A DNA stretch of 37,238 nucleotides from Aestuariivita sp. (GCA_026710055.1 JAPORV010000408.1:1-37238), one strand, 5' to 3'; positions 1-8,987 are shown, numbered from the stretch's first letter. Translations and numbers: made by a program. The notes: generated from the letters alone by a model not told the origin.

Positions 1-150
1 GGCGAAGATTTGCTGATTTGGGGCAAATCTTGGGTGTAATTGCTGATATTGTCCCAAATACCCGCAATCTTCGCCAGAGAAAAATGACAAAAGAGTCAAG
101 TTATTCGCGTTTTAATATCGAATTTAGGGTTTTTTTTACAGACACTAACT
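1..150 (+). repeat. Palindromic dispersed repeat, copy 1
   Basis: The window opens with GGCGAAGATT, and its exact reverse complement AATCTTCGCC lies at 67-76. An inner pair (TTGGG / CCCAA) can extend the hairpin. The segment then runs through AGAGAAAAATGACA to ACAGACACTAA. A diverged copy occurs at about 18771-18910, by eye roughly 70% identical over some 130 bases, just upstream of cfa. The true left edge may lie outside the window. It could be a REP/MITE-like element or a conserved structured leader. Function unknown. Confidence 0.6.
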
Positions 151-455
151 ATAACATTTGTGCGTACGCGTCATGCACATTTTTGACTATTGAATAATTG
201 GCTAATTGCATTACGAACGCTAACACCCGAACATGTCGACCGTTCGCACCCGAACCTTAAAAATAGTTGCCATTATACCGTTGAACGGTTTTGCAAAATG
301 TGAAATGACGCACGACATAGTCACCGAACACTTTTGCAAGGGCGACTTGCAAACGCATTGCCGGTCTGTCCTGCCATAGAATTGAGGTTGCTTCGAAAAG
401 CGAAATCCACTGGAAAGGTCTGGATGCACGCAGCATCCCAAACGCTGATTGCTTG

Positions 456-675
456 AGGGTGTGGTTCTCATATGGTGTGGGGCAAATTTTGTAAACCATT
501 GATATGACACGATAATTATTTGTCAAATTTCGCTCATCACGCAAGATTCACCTGATTTTGCGAAACATCGTCCGATCGATCTACATTTTTCCCTATCTGA
601 CCTGTTTCGCCGCTGCTATTTGCTTTTGTTGGGAATGTGGTAGAGTGCTCCCACACCATATGAGAACCACACCCT
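456..675. repeat. 26-bp perfect inverted repeat enclosing about 170 bp
   Basis: The arm at 456-481 (containing GGTGTGGTTCTCATATGG) is matched base for base by its reverse complement at 650-675 (containing CCATATGAGAACCACACC). The 168 bases between hold no convincing gene. The geometry resembles a small non-autonomous transposable element or a remnant with terminal inverted repeats. No flanking target duplication was identified by eye. The arm core CATATGAGAAC recurs in the inverted repeat at 16045-16297. Confidence 0.7.
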
Positions 676-1278
676 TGCTTGATATTACACTGGATGTCCA
701 AAACATCCATTTGAGAGGCTTGTACGGCGCGTTGTAAGCGCGGCGGACGGCTGATTTTTGAGCATTCGTCCGTACCCGCATTCGTGTGTCCAGAATGCTG
801 CTTGTAACACCGTAAGCCAAGGTCTTCGGGCCAATCTCGTTTGTTTCCGCCAACCGGCGTATTCGAAGTGCGTTGAAGGTTTCTTGGTGAAAGGTGCACT
901 GATGAGCGATGGTTGCCAATTTCTTCGTGCATTTCGCCCGTCGGAATGTGGCCCTTAGAGAACATCGCCGTCTTAAGGCCCTTGCTTGACGGTCGGCGGG
1001 TCATATTGACCCACCAAAACATCAATTCAAACAGCGCGCCCATGTTGAGCGGGTGAACGCAGCGTGAAAGGACAGCGATGGGGGCCGACCTCTCTGGGTT
1101 CCGGGTGCGGTGAACGTCGCGTGTGATTTGTTTTTCGGTATCTTCGCCTTGACTGTTGATCAGTGACGAAAACTATGCACCTAACAGCACCCTTCATTCT
1201 GTCTTTGACGTGGACGTGCAAGCCCACGGGCTTCGCTGGCGTGGATGTTCGCATGATGTCCGATATGATAATAATGTG

Positions 1279-1304
1279 AGCTGATTTTATCGAATAAATC
1301 AGCT
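1279..1304. other. Perfect hairpin, 9-bp stem
   Basis: AGCTGATTT (1279-1287) pairs with AAATCAGCT (1296-1304) around the loop TATCGAAT. There is no T-tract on either side, so it is not a typical intrinsic terminator. It lies 230 bases beyond the stop of the MotB-like gene and could help end that transcript, but this is a guess. Confidence 0.45.
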
Positions 1305-1530
1305 TCTGAGGGCTTGCATCCATCGAGCGATTGCTGAAATTTTATCTTACCCTCTCTTCTGGTATCGCATCCAAAATTTCCGCCAACTTTTGCAAGTAGC
1401 TCCTCAGAGCCTCCTTTTTCAAAATTTTAGACTGATCTAATACCAAAAAAACCAGAATCATTCTGCATTCAGTCAACGAACGAGTAAAGCAACACAGTTA
1501 ATGCCACAAAACTCTAATCATTTCCCTTTG

Positions 1531-3456
1531 TCATTTCTCTGTTATTTTTAATTCAATTCGCCGATTCTGTGCTCGTGCAACATCCGTTGACTGAGGATTA
1601 ATCGGTTGAAATTCGCCAAACCCATTTGCAGACAACCGGTTCGGCGGAAACCCCAACCGGTCAATCATATATCGCACGACTGATAGCGCCCGCGCTTGAC
1701 TGAGTTCCCAATTGTCGGAAAATTGATAACCGTCTGTTAACGGTTTATCGTCGGTATGCCCGTTGACTTGAATGACCCAGTCAATATCAGTCGGAATTTC
1801 GTCAATAATTGAGTTCAACACGTTGGTAACAGTGGCGATTTCAATCATCCCTTCGGTCGATAAGTCAGCACTTGCAGTGGCAAACAGTACCTCTGAGGAA
1901 AAGATGAACCGATCCCCGACAATTTGAACACGATCCTGTCCAGATAATACCTCTCGCATTCGCCCAAAAAATTCTGATTGATAATCTTCAAGATTTTGCT
2001 TTTCTTCCGCTAGTTTTCGTGCTTCTTCTTCGATCCTCATTCGCTCAGCTTCTTCCAATTGCCGCCGTTTTTTCTCTTCCGCAACAGCGCGCGCAAGTGC
2101 TGCATTAAGTTCTGAACCTAAAGACTGAATTTGTACTCTCGCAGCTTCATCACGCTCGCGAGAGTCAGCAAGTAGCACTTGTAGAGTTTCAATTTGATCT
2201 CGAAATTCCAAAACCTGTTGATTAACGAGTGCGAGTGCACGACGACTTTCAGCAGATAAAGCTTCTTCACGTGATAGAGCTGCATTGGCTGTGGCGAGTA
2301 AAATCGCGCGCTGTTCCGCAAGATCAAGTTGTTGATCGGCGAGCGTTTCGGCGGCCTGGCGAGCGGCCATCACTTCCAATAAGTCATTTTGTAATTGCTC
2401 TTTGTCAGCTTGGTTGTCACGCAACTCATCGGTAAGTTGTTTTTGCTCTCCTATTAACGACTGTAGGCGTAATTTTAGCGCTGTAATTTCCACCTCATTA
2501 TCATTAAGTATCACCTCCAAGCCTGTTACTTTCTCACGCGCGTCGTCCAACAATGCCTGCAATGCAGATTGCTCCACAAGTTGCTGTTGCGTATTCTCAA
2601 TTTGCGACAATGCAGCAATAAGCTGCTGACTTAAGTCTTCACGAGTACTCTGCGCAGCTGCCAATAATGTCAGTGTTTCTTCCGCCTGCGCTCTTTGCTG
2701 CTCTAACGCAAGCGTCATCGAAGACAGTTCACTATCAGACTTTTCAAGTCGTGACCGCAGAACTCTCGCCGCCTCAGCTTCGACAATTCGCGCCGATTCT
2801 TCTTCCGATAACTGTATTTCAAGGTCACCTATTCGATTCTGTGCTTCGGATTTCTCGATTCTAAGTTCCTCTATCAGCGACTCTAACGCTTCACGTCTGG
2901 CCGCCGCCAAACGCGCTGCTTCAGTTTGGGCATTAATTTCTGAACGTAACTCTACGAGCGCTACATTTAAGGATTTTTGTTCTGACTCGAGGTTATCACG
3001 CGCTACCTCCAATTCCGCAATTGTTGTAACATTACGCGACTGATTAGCGAGTAAAGAAACAATCTGCCGTTCAAAATCAGAAATTCGTGACTGAGATTCT
3101 GCCAACGCTGTATCTTGTGTAGCACGCTCTTCTTGCAAACCTTTAATCTGAATAATTTGCGTTGCTATTTGGTCTTCGGCCCGATTTAGATCAGACGTTA
3201 ACGTACCAATGTTTTTTTCTAACTGGCTAGAACGTTGTTCTTCAAGTTCAAGTAATTCAGCTAATGCAGAAATTCCTTCTTCCAAACCATCCAATTCACT
3301 TTCCTGAGTAGAGATAGTCTCCCGGAGCACAAATTGAACCAACATAAAAATCGACAAAACAAAAATCAAAACCAGCAAAAGACCAGTCATTGCATCAACA
3401 AATCCAGGCCAAATTGCACCTTGTAACCTCTGCCCAGTGCGCCTTGCTAGCGCCAT
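1531..3456 (-). CDS. MotB/OmpA-like protein with long coiled coil
   Basis: 641 residues. Near the N-terminus, PGFVDAMTGLLLVLIF followed by more hydrophobic residues (to about residue 44) is a single MotB-type membrane helix, with Asp placed like the proton-binding Asp of MotB/ExbD-type proteins. Residues about 50-490 are rich in Glu, Gln, Leu and Ala in heptad-like runs, so a very long periplasmic coiled coil is expected. The C-terminus (about 530-641) is an OmpA/MotB peptidoglycan-binding domain with VNGHTDDKPL, NWELSQARALSVVRYM and RAQNRRIEL. AGGAG lies about 9 bases before the ATG. It follows the MotA/ExbB-like gene by 18 bases, so the two probably form one proton-driven envelope complex. 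The role is unknown. The coiled coil makes it far longer than ordinary MotB (about 300 residues). Confidence 0.85.
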   Translation of the reverse strand: MALARRTGQRLQGAIWPGFVDAMTGLLLVLIFVLSIFMLVQFVLRETISTQESELDGLEEGISALAELLELEEQRSSQLEKNIGTLTSDLNRAEDQIATQIIQIKGLQEERATQDTALAESQSRISDFERQIVSLLANQSRNVTTIAELEVARDNLESEQKSLNVALVELRSEINAQTEAARLAAARREALESLIEELRIEKSEAQNRIGDLEIQLSEEESARIVEAEAARVLRSRLEKSDSELSSMTLALEQQRAQAEETLTLLAAAQSTREDLSQQLIAALSQIENTQQQLVEQSALQALLDDAREKVTGLEVILNDNEVEITALKLRLQSLIGEQKQLTDELRDNQADKEQLQNDLLEVMAARQAAETLADQQLDLAEQRAILLATANAALSREEALSAESRRALALVNQQVLEFRDQIETLQVLLADSRERDEAARVQIQSLGSELNAALARAVAEEKKRRQLEEAERMRIEEEARKLAEEKQNLEDYQSEFFGRMREVLSGQDRVQIVGDRFIFSSEVLFATASADLSTEGMIEIATVTNVLNSIIDEIPTDIDWVIQVNGHTDDKPLTDGYQFSDNWELSQARALSVVRYMIDRLGFPPNRLSANGFGEFQPINPQSTDVARAQNRRIELKITEK

Positions 3457-3474
3457 GGTTAATTTCTCCTTGGA

Positions 3475-4677
3475 CTAATCTAATTTTTTGGAATCTGATC
3501 GAAGCCTTTGACCGACACGATTCCCAGCAAACATTTCTAGTGCAGTATCAATTTCTTTATGAAGGACTGACAAAAGTTCTTGTCTCCCCGATGCAATTTC
3601 TTCAAGAATACGTAGCATTTGTACGTCAATCGATCGTAGTCGCATGCGTGTTTCTGCATTTAACTCCTCATCATTAACATGTGTTAACAACTCTGTTATG
3701 CGATCTTGACCCGTTGATAATTCTCCCAAAATTCGCAATGCCTGATTCTCATCTTCAAGGCTGGAAACAAGCGTCTCTAAAGATGAGGTTAAAGAGTGCA
3801 ATCTTTCGTCTAAATTCTTGAAGTTTATATCGATCTGCTCATTGCCTTTCTGTAATGCATCAATCTGTTGTGATAGCTGGGTCAATACAATAGGAATGTA
3901 GGAATTATCTTGAAGGGCTTCCTCCGATACAGCGAAGCTAAGCCGCGTTATAGAAGATAACCATTCCTCTAACTCTCGATAAAAGCGGGTTTGTCCATGT
4001 CCGGCAAAAAGTTCGAGCAGTCCGACAATCAATGATCCCGCCAATCCAAGCAGTGACGATGCGAAAGCCACTCCCATACCGCCCAACTGGGTTTCCAGTC
4101 CGCTCATTAAACGACTGAATATTATACTCCCAGTTTCACCCGGAGCAGGTACTAAGTTACGAATGATGTCAACAACTGCGGGAATAGTCGTTGCTAGGCC
4201 ATAAAATGTACCTAATAGCCCAAGAAAAATCAGCAAATTTACAATATATCTTGAAATATCGCGAGATTCCTCAATACGCTGAGCAACGGAATCCAGAATT
4301 GACCTAGATGATACCGGATTTATTTGCAAGCGCTCACCACCGGATCGCAAAACTGCTGCTAAGGGCGTCAAGAGCGTTGGTGAGGCTCCCAATGAACGAT
4401 CATTACCAGACGGATTCATGTCAGAAGCCGTTAATCTTTCAATCCACTTCACCATTCCAATTAACTGAAAAACTTGCCAGAAACAAACCATCACACCGAT
4501 AAAAAAGACAAATAAAATAAACCCATTCAGATAATAATTGGCCAGAAAAATCGGCAAAACGCGAGGTAACGCCAAGAAAACTCCTCCTGCCGACAAACCC
4601 AAAACAAGCAACATAACCAAGATCTGTTTGATTGGCTTCGAAAATCGTGGTTGCTTTTCTTGACTGAAGTTTAACAT
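3475..4677 (-). CDS. MotA/TolQ/ExbB-family proton channel-like protein
   Basis: 400 residues. There are two hydrophobic helices at the N-terminus (LVMLLVLGLSAGGVFLAL and FILFVFFIGVMVCFW). A MotA/TolQ/ExbB-type core follows, with helices LLIFLGLLGTFYGLATTI and GMGVAFASSLLGLAGSLIVGLLE; the GLLGTFYGL and GMGVAFASSLLGL stretches are typical of the superfamily. The C-terminal third (about 265-390) is charged and predicted helical/coiled coil. MotA-type subunits pair with MotB-type subunits to carry ions across the inner membrane and do mechanical work, and the partner is the next gene. No flagellar, Tol-Pal or TonB genes are nearby, so the cargo of this motor is unknown. The ribosome binding site before the ATG is weak. 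Confidence 0.85.
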   Translation of the reverse strand: MLNFSQEKQPRFSKPIKQILVMLLVLGLSAGGVFLALPRVLPIFLANYYLNGFILFVFFIGVMVCFWQVFQLIGMVKWIERLTASDMNPSGNDRSLGASPTLLTPLAAVLRSGGERLQINPVSSRSILDSVAQRIEESRDISRYIVNLLIFLGLLGTFYGLATTIPAVVDIIRNLVPAPGETGSIIFSRLMSGLETQLGGMGVAFASSLLGLAGSLIVGLLELFAGHGQTRFYRELEEWLSSITRLSFAVSEEALQDNSYIPIVLTQLSQQIDALQKGNEQIDINFKNLDERLHSLTSSLETLVSSLEDENQALRILGELSTGQDRITELLTHVNDEELNAETRMRLRSIDVQMLRILEEIASGRQELLSVLHKEIDTALEMFAGNRVGQRLRSDSKKLD

Positions 4678-4858
4678 TCGTTAGTGCCTGATCTTCTTTT
4701 TGAGCAATGGTGAGTGATAATTCCATTGACTAAATTTACCAACACTCAATTCTCATCACTTGTAACGCTTGATTTTTCAAGGTTACGAATAAACTACCAG
4801 AATCATGTCAAAAAGTCAAAACCAATAGCGAAATATTGTAACTCGTTGTTTAAGAATG

Positions 4859-5779
4859 TCAGCTGCTGCCTCTTTCACGACCAAAATTAGGCGCACTTGT
4901 ATCTTGCCCTGCTTCAATGATTCCTCGACGAATTGAACGAGTCCTAGTCAAATACTCTTGGATTTGATTGCCATCCCCAATACGAATTGCACGTTGTAAT
5001 GCGAACAACTCTTCGGTAAAGCGACCAAGAATTTCTAAAGTTGCATCTTTATTGGTTAAGAAAATATCCCGCCACATAATTGGATCTGATGCAGCAATTC
5101 TAGTAAAATCCCTAAATCCTGCCGCAGAATAATTAATAACTTCTTCATCTGTTACACGTCTCATATCATCCGCAACACCAACCATTGTATAAGCAATGAG
5201 ATGTGGCGCATGACTTGTCACAGCCAGTACTAAATCATGGTGATCGGGGTTCATCAACACAGTCTTCGACCCCATTGCTTCCCAAAAACTCTGCAAACGA
5301 TCAATAGCATTTTCATTTTTCGGTTCAACAGGAACGATCATACACCAGCGATTTTCAAAAAGTTCTGCAAACCCAGAAGTAGGACCCGATTGCTCGGTTC
5401 CGGCGATTGGATGCGCTGGCACAAAGTCTACGTGAGGTGGCAAATGTTCTGAGACTTGTTCAATAACATATCGCTTTACCGACCCAACATCGCTTACTGT
5501 AGCATACGACTTTAAAGCGGGCGAGATTGTCTTTGCGACTTCTCCCATTGCTCTTACCGGCACGCACAAAACCACCAAATCTGCTCCGTCAACCGCATCA
5601 GTTGCCGTCTCACACACGCGATCACAAAGACCAATTTTCCGAGCAATCTCACGCGTTTTGTGCGTTCTTGCATAACCAACAACTTCGTTTGCAAGTTTTT
5701 TTCGTTTAATTGACCAATACATTGAAGAGGCTATCAAGCCTAAGCCAATGAGTGTAATACGATTGTAAATCACTGGCAT
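4859..5779 (-). CDS. tyrC: Prephenate/arogenate dehydrogenase, TyrA/TyrC family
   Basis: 306 residues, a usual length for the single-domain enzyme. It oxidises and decarboxylates prephenate (or arogenate) with NAD(P) in tyrosine biosynthesis in the cytoplasm. The N-terminal Rossmann motif reads GLGLIASS, so the usual third glycine is alanine. The family motif VPAHPIAGTEQSGP lies near residue 120. There is no chorismate mutase or ACT domain. Its ATG overlaps the end of hisC by 10 bases, giving a translationally coupled hisC-tyrC pair as in many alphaproteobacteria. Cofactor and substrate preference cannot be read from the sequence. Confidence 0.9.
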   Translation of the reverse strand: MPVIYNRITLIGLGLIASSMYWSIKRKKLANEVVGYARTHKTREIARKIGLCDRVCETATDAVDGADLVVLCVPVRAMGEVAKTISPALKSYATVSDVGSVKRYVIEQVSEHLPPHVDFVPAHPIAGTEQSGPTSGFAELFENRWCMIVPVEPKNENAIDRLQSFWEAMGSKTVLMNPDHHDLVLAVTSHAPHLIAYTMVGVADDMRRVTDEEVINYSAAGFRDFTRIAASDPIMWRDIFLTNKDATLEILGRFTEELFALQRAIRIGDGNQIQEYLTRTRSIRRGIIEAGQDTSAPNFGRERGSS

Positions 5780-6885
5780 GTCGTTTCCAAAGCAAGTTTG
5801 ACCGAATTCAGCACACGATCATTATCATCAGGAGTACCAACAGTAATTCTTAAAGCCTCAGGCATTTTATAGGCCTTAACATCACGAACAATAATACCCT
5901 GACTCTTTAAGAAATTATTGACAAAATCAGCAGTCTTTTTGTTGTTAAACCTCGCAAGGACAAAATTAGTATAACTCTTGTCACATTTAATCCCTAATTG
6001 CCTAAACCCGTCACATAACCGCATTCGCTGCTGTGAATTTATATCTCTGCACTTTTTGACATAGACTTGATCAAGAATCGCGGCTTCCGCACCTGCAAGA
6101 GCAATGTTAGACATATTAAAAGGTCCGCGGATACGATTTAGTACGTCAATCACGCTTGCAGATGCATAACCCCAGCCAACTCTCAATCCTCCCAGACCAT
6201 AGATTTTCGAAAATGTCCGAGTCATAACCACATTCTCATATTTTCTCACAAAACCTGCACCGCCATCAAACCCCTCAACGAATTCTGCATAAGCGCCGTC
6301 AAGTACTAATAAACAATTCGTAGGAAGCGAATCACATAGTTGCGCGATTACATCTTCTTCCAGCATCGTACTCGATGGATTGGCAGGGTTAGCAATATAA
6401 ACCAATCGCGTCTTCGGAGTTATTGAATCCAAAATTGAAGAAATATCAACACATCGCTCAGTTTCTTTCGCCTCAATTGGATATGCACCTACAATATGTG
6501 CAATTGTTGGATATAGTAAAAAACCATGTTCGGGATAAACAACTTCAGTACCACTATCGGCATAAGCTAGCGCCAGTAGGGTAAGAATTTCATCCGATCC
6601 GACACCAATAATGACTTGATCAGGATTCAGCCCGTGTAGTTCCGCAATGCGTTCACGGAGGGTGGTATGATTCCGAGACGGGTATCTGTGTACTTTTGAC
6701 GCCGCCGAAGCAATAGCATTTACTACCTGCGGACTTGGACCGACTGGGTTTTCGTTGGAAGACAACTTCAAAACATCTGAAAGTCCATCAATGTGTGATT
6801 GTCCGCCCAAATACGGAGAAATTTTCATCACACCTGAATTTGGTTTAAGTAATAACATTAACCTTTTTCCATCATTTTCCTTCAC
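5770..6885 (-). CDS. hisC: Histidinol-phosphate aminotransferase
   Basis: 371 residues, a fold-type I PLP aminotransferase. Family landmarks are SSNENPVGPSP near residue 40, the YIANPANPSS stretch, the PLP-lysine region TRTFSKIYGLGGLRVGW, and the C-terminal LRITVGTPDDNDR. In histidine synthesis it converts imidazole-acetol phosphate to histidinol phosphate. Beside tyrC it may also transaminate aromatic acids, which is an inference from context. The start at 6885 is GTG, preceded by GGGAG at good spacing. An ATG nine codons later with AAAGG just upstream is an alternative and would fit the usual short N-terminus before PNSGVMKISPYLGG. It is first in the hisC-tyrC unit and divergent from rpsD. 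Confidence 0.92.
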   Translation of the reverse strand: MKENDGKRLMLLLKPNSGVMKISPYLGGQSHIDGLSDVLKLSSNENPVGPSPQVVNAIASAASKVHRYPSRNHTTLRERIAELHGLNPDQVIIGVGSDEILTLLALAYADSGTEVVYPEHGFLLYPTIAHIVGAYPIEAKETERCVDISSILDSITPKTRLVYIANPANPSSTMLEEDVIAQLCDSLPTNCLLVLDGAYAEFVEGFDGGAGFVRKYENVVMTRTFSKIYGLGGLRVGWGYASASVIDVLNRIRGPFNMSNIALAGAEAAILDQVYVKKCRDINSQQRMRLCDGFRQLGIKCDKSYTNFVLARFNNKKTADFVNNFLKSQGIIVRDVKAYKMPEALRITVGTPDDNDRVLNSVKLALETTCQ

Positions 6886-6907
6886 TTATCTCCCTTTTTC
6901 ATAACTT

Positions 6908-6935
6908 ACTATACTGATTACAAATGTCACAGCAA
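6908..6935 (-). promoter_or_regulatory. Possible sigma70-type promoter for hisC-tyrC
   Basis: Read on the minus strand, TTGCTG (6935-6930) and TATAGT (6913-6908) are 16 bases apart and about 25 bases upstream of the hisC GTG. The -35 match is only moderate. Confidence 0.4.
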
Positions 6936-6973
6936 AATTATCAAGAATTGATTTCGAAATCCCATACAAAGCC

Positions 6974-7002
6974 TTGACAGATTTATTGAAATGGTTATTA
7001 TA
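6974..7002 (+). promoter_or_regulatory. Sigma70-type promoter for rpsD
   Basis: TTGACA at 6974-6979 is a perfect -35. The -10 is ATTATA at 6997-7002 (17-base spacer) or TATTAT one base earlier. This leaves a leader of about 100 bases before the rpsD start. The leader could hold autoregulatory structure, as in other ribosomal protein genes, but I see no specific S4-binding fold. Confidence 0.6.
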
Positions 7003-7110
7003 GGTTTTTTTATTGGTGTTGGTGGCCTTTGTAAAAAGATGCCTGTCGCCTTGGAATTACATCCGATGGAAAGGACAACGCCCTCTTTAAGTCTATAGAG
7101 GAGATCAGCC

Positions 7111-7731
7111 GTGACAAAACGCACGTCTGCCAAGTACAAAATTGACCGCCGAATGGGTGAAAATATTTGGGGTCGACCAAAATCACCGGTAAATCGCCGT
7201 GACTACGGACCAGGGGAGCATGGTCAGCGCCGAAAAGGTAAATTATCTGACTTTGGCATTCAATTGCGCGCCAAACAAAAACTCAAGGGATATTATGGCG
7301 ATATTACTGAAAAGCAATTCCGTCGAATATTCGCTGAAGCTGAACGGCAGAAAGGTGATACCGGAGAAAATCTTATCGGATTACTAGAGCGTCGTCTTGA
7401 TACTGTTGTGTATCGAGCGAAATTTGTATCTACGATTTTTGCTGCTCGACAATTTGTTAATCACGGACACATTACGGTAAACGAACAAAAAGTGAATATT
7501 CCGTCTTTCAGAGTGAGCGAAGGGGATATCATTGAAATTCAATCACGCTCAAAGCAACTTGCAATTGTATTGGAAGCAACTCAATTGCGTGAAAGAGATG
7601 TGCCTGATTACATTGACGTTGATCATTCAAAAATGACAGCAAATTTCTTGCGAACTCCTCATTTGAATGATGTGCCATATCCAGTATTTATGGAACCCAA
7701 TCTAGTTGTTGAGTTTTATGCGAAAAACTAA
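7111..7731 (+). CDS. rpsD: 30S ribosomal protein S4
   Basis: 206 residues, full length. The N-terminus [21 protein letters not shown], the [17 protein letters not shown] segment and the S4 RNA-binding domain ([14 protein letters not shown] to [17 protein letters not shown]) are all present. S4 binds 16S rRNA early in small-subunit assembly. The sequence is of alphaproteobacterial type. As in that group, the gene stands alone rather than beside rpsK and rpoA. The start is GTG with GAGGAG about 8 bases upstream. The zinc-finger cysteines found in some S4 proteins are absent. Confidence 0.97.
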   Translation: MTKRTSAKYKIDRRMGENIWGRPKSPVNRRDYGPGEHGQRRKGKLSDFGIQLRAKQKLKGYYGDITEKQFRRIFAEAERQKGDTGENLIGLLERRLDTVVYRAKFVSTIFAARQFVNHGHITVNEQKVNIPSFRVSEGDIIEIQSRSKQLAIVLEATQLRERDVPDYIDVDHSKMTANFLRTPHLNDVPYPVFMEPNLVVEFYAKN

Positions 7732-8333
7732 CCAATTTACGACTTGTAACCCATCTTTTATATTTAGAATATCGCATATTTGTTATTCTTACATGTGAAT
7801 TAAAAATAAGTACTGATTCGTCAAACGAATGACGGCATCTTAGCTTAATTGTAACTATTCAGGTATGGATCAATCTATATATAGTACTTAATTTATAATG
7901 ATATGCAGTATATAGATGCTTTATTTCGTTAAATTGAATTTCTGCATGAGAACAATTGAGAATAGATAGATAAAATAACTCAGTGTGGTATACATGATAT
8001 CGAAATTACTATATTTAGTACCTGAATAGTTACGCTTAATTAAGAAATATTGTCGTCATCAAGATTGTTTTTCAAATCGATCAGCGAGAAGTCGCTGTTG
8101 ATGAAAATGGTTAAGCTAGTAGTCATTGATCATGCTAACAACAACAAATAAAAATACTCGTTTTATTTTTAGTTCTTCTTCCAACTTGATGACACAATCT
8201 TCGACTTGTTTTTCAGATCATATGAAAAAAATCACTTCTTTCAAAACAATATCAAAAAAAATCGCGGCAGCAAGTTAAACAATCTGACACTTCTCGTTGA
8301 CAAAACAAAATATTCTGCTCACAACTCTGAGAG
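7732..8333. other. 600-bp AT-rich intergenic region
   Basis: No credible ORF. It contains the inverted-repeat unit at 7828-8060 and a small perfect hairpin CAGCGA-GAAG-TCGCTG near 8082-8097. No T-tract terminator is evident for either converging gene (rpsD from the left, eda from the right). The rest is low-complexity AT-rich sequence. Confidence 0.5.
7828..8060. repeat. MITE-like inverted-repeat unit
   Basis: A perfect 15-bp inverted repeat, GTAACTATTCAGGTA at 7851-7865 and TACCTGAATAGTTAC at 8019-8033, extends outward imperfectly. TTAGCTTAATT and AATGACGGCAT on the left match GCTTAATTAAG and TGTCGTCATC on the right, giving arms of about 38 bases. The 150-base centre is very AT-rich and non-coding. 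It looks like a small non-autonomous transposable element between converging genes. An alternative is a large bidirectional hairpin terminator. Confidence 0.55.
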
Positions 8334-8987
8334 TTAAATGGCCTGACTTAATTTTGCGGCTTCAGCTGCTAAAGCTTCAATATCACCCCAACACGCATTA
8401 CCGATCATCTCTCGCTGAGCCACCCAGCTTCCACCAACACAACTGACATTACTCAGCGCCAAATAACGTACAACATTACGCGGATTAACACCGCCAGTCG
8501 GACAAAACTGAATCTGCGGAAGAGGTTCAGCCAAAGACTTGAGAACGGAGACTCCACCAGATGCCTCAGCAGGAAAAAACTTTAACATATTATAGCCCCG
8601 CGATAACAATTGCATCGCTTCGCTAGCCGTCGCTGCCCCAGGCAAAAGTGGTAAACCGTACTCTTCACATGCGTTTAACAATTCATCCGTTGCACCGGGT
8701 GATACGCCAAATTTAGCGCCGGCTAATTTGGCATTCCGAACATCATTTGACGTCAGCAGGGTTCCAGCACCAACATAGGCATTTTCAACATCAATCATCG
8801 CGCGAATTGATTCTAGCGCAGCCGGTGTACGAAGCGTAACCTCCAAAACGCGTAATCCTCCCCGCACCAAGACTTCAGCTAGTATTCTTGCCGTTCTTAC
8901 GTCCTCAACAACCAGTACAGGAATAACAGGAGCCATACCGCATAGCCCACGCATTAATTCACTAGATCGTTGCGGTGGCATACTCAT
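8334..8987 (-). CDS. eda: KDPG aldolase (Entner-Doudoroff)
   Basis: 217 residues, a class I aldolase TIM barrel. Landmarks are the catalytic Glu region VLEVTLRTP, GAGTLLTSNDVRNAKLAGAKFGVSPG, the Schiff-base lysine in NMLKFFPAE, and CPTGGVN at the phosphate site. It cleaves 2-keto-3-deoxy-6-phosphogluconate to pyruvate and glyceraldehyde 3-phosphate. Its ATG overlaps the edd stop in an ATGA, so it is the coupled last gene of gap-zwf-edd-eda. It may also act on related 2-keto-4-hydroxy acids, as this family does. Confidence 0.95.
   Translation of the reverse strand: MSMPPQRSSELMRGLCGMAPVIPVLVVEDVRTARILAEVLVRGGLRVLEVTLRTPAALESIRAMIDVENAYVGAGTLLTSNDVRNAKLAGAKFGVSPGATDELLNACEEYGLPLLPGAATASEAMQLLSRGYNMLKFFPAEASGGVSVLKSLAEPLPQIQFCPTGGVNPRNVVRYLALSNVSCVGGSWVAQREMIGNACWGDIEALAAEAAKLSQAI

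Larger units (their letters stand above)
151..1530. other. Gene-poor region, possible gene remnants
   Basis: About 1.4 kb with no ORF that I recognise. Short minus-strand ORFs (for example 537-1043 and 593-919) overlap in different frames and lack family motifs. The middle part (about 700-1250) looks richer in G and C than the flanking AT-rich sequence, which would fit a decayed foreign gene, possibly a transposase, but no catalytic motif supports that. Definite structures inside are a 26-bp inverted repeat (456-675) and a hairpin at 1279-1304. The last 200 bases before the MotB-like gene are AT-rich and featureless. Confidence 0.5.

Noticed and set aside
537-1043. 168-codon minus-strand ORF as a real gene
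   Set aside because: No family motif, no clear ribosome site, and it overlaps other equally long frames; more likely a chance frame or decayed sequence.
1531-4677. Zorya anti-phage system
   Set aside because: There is a MotA-like and MotB-like pair, but no ZorC, ZorD or ZorE gene is adjacent and the long coiled coil is on the MotB-like rather than the MotA-like subunit.
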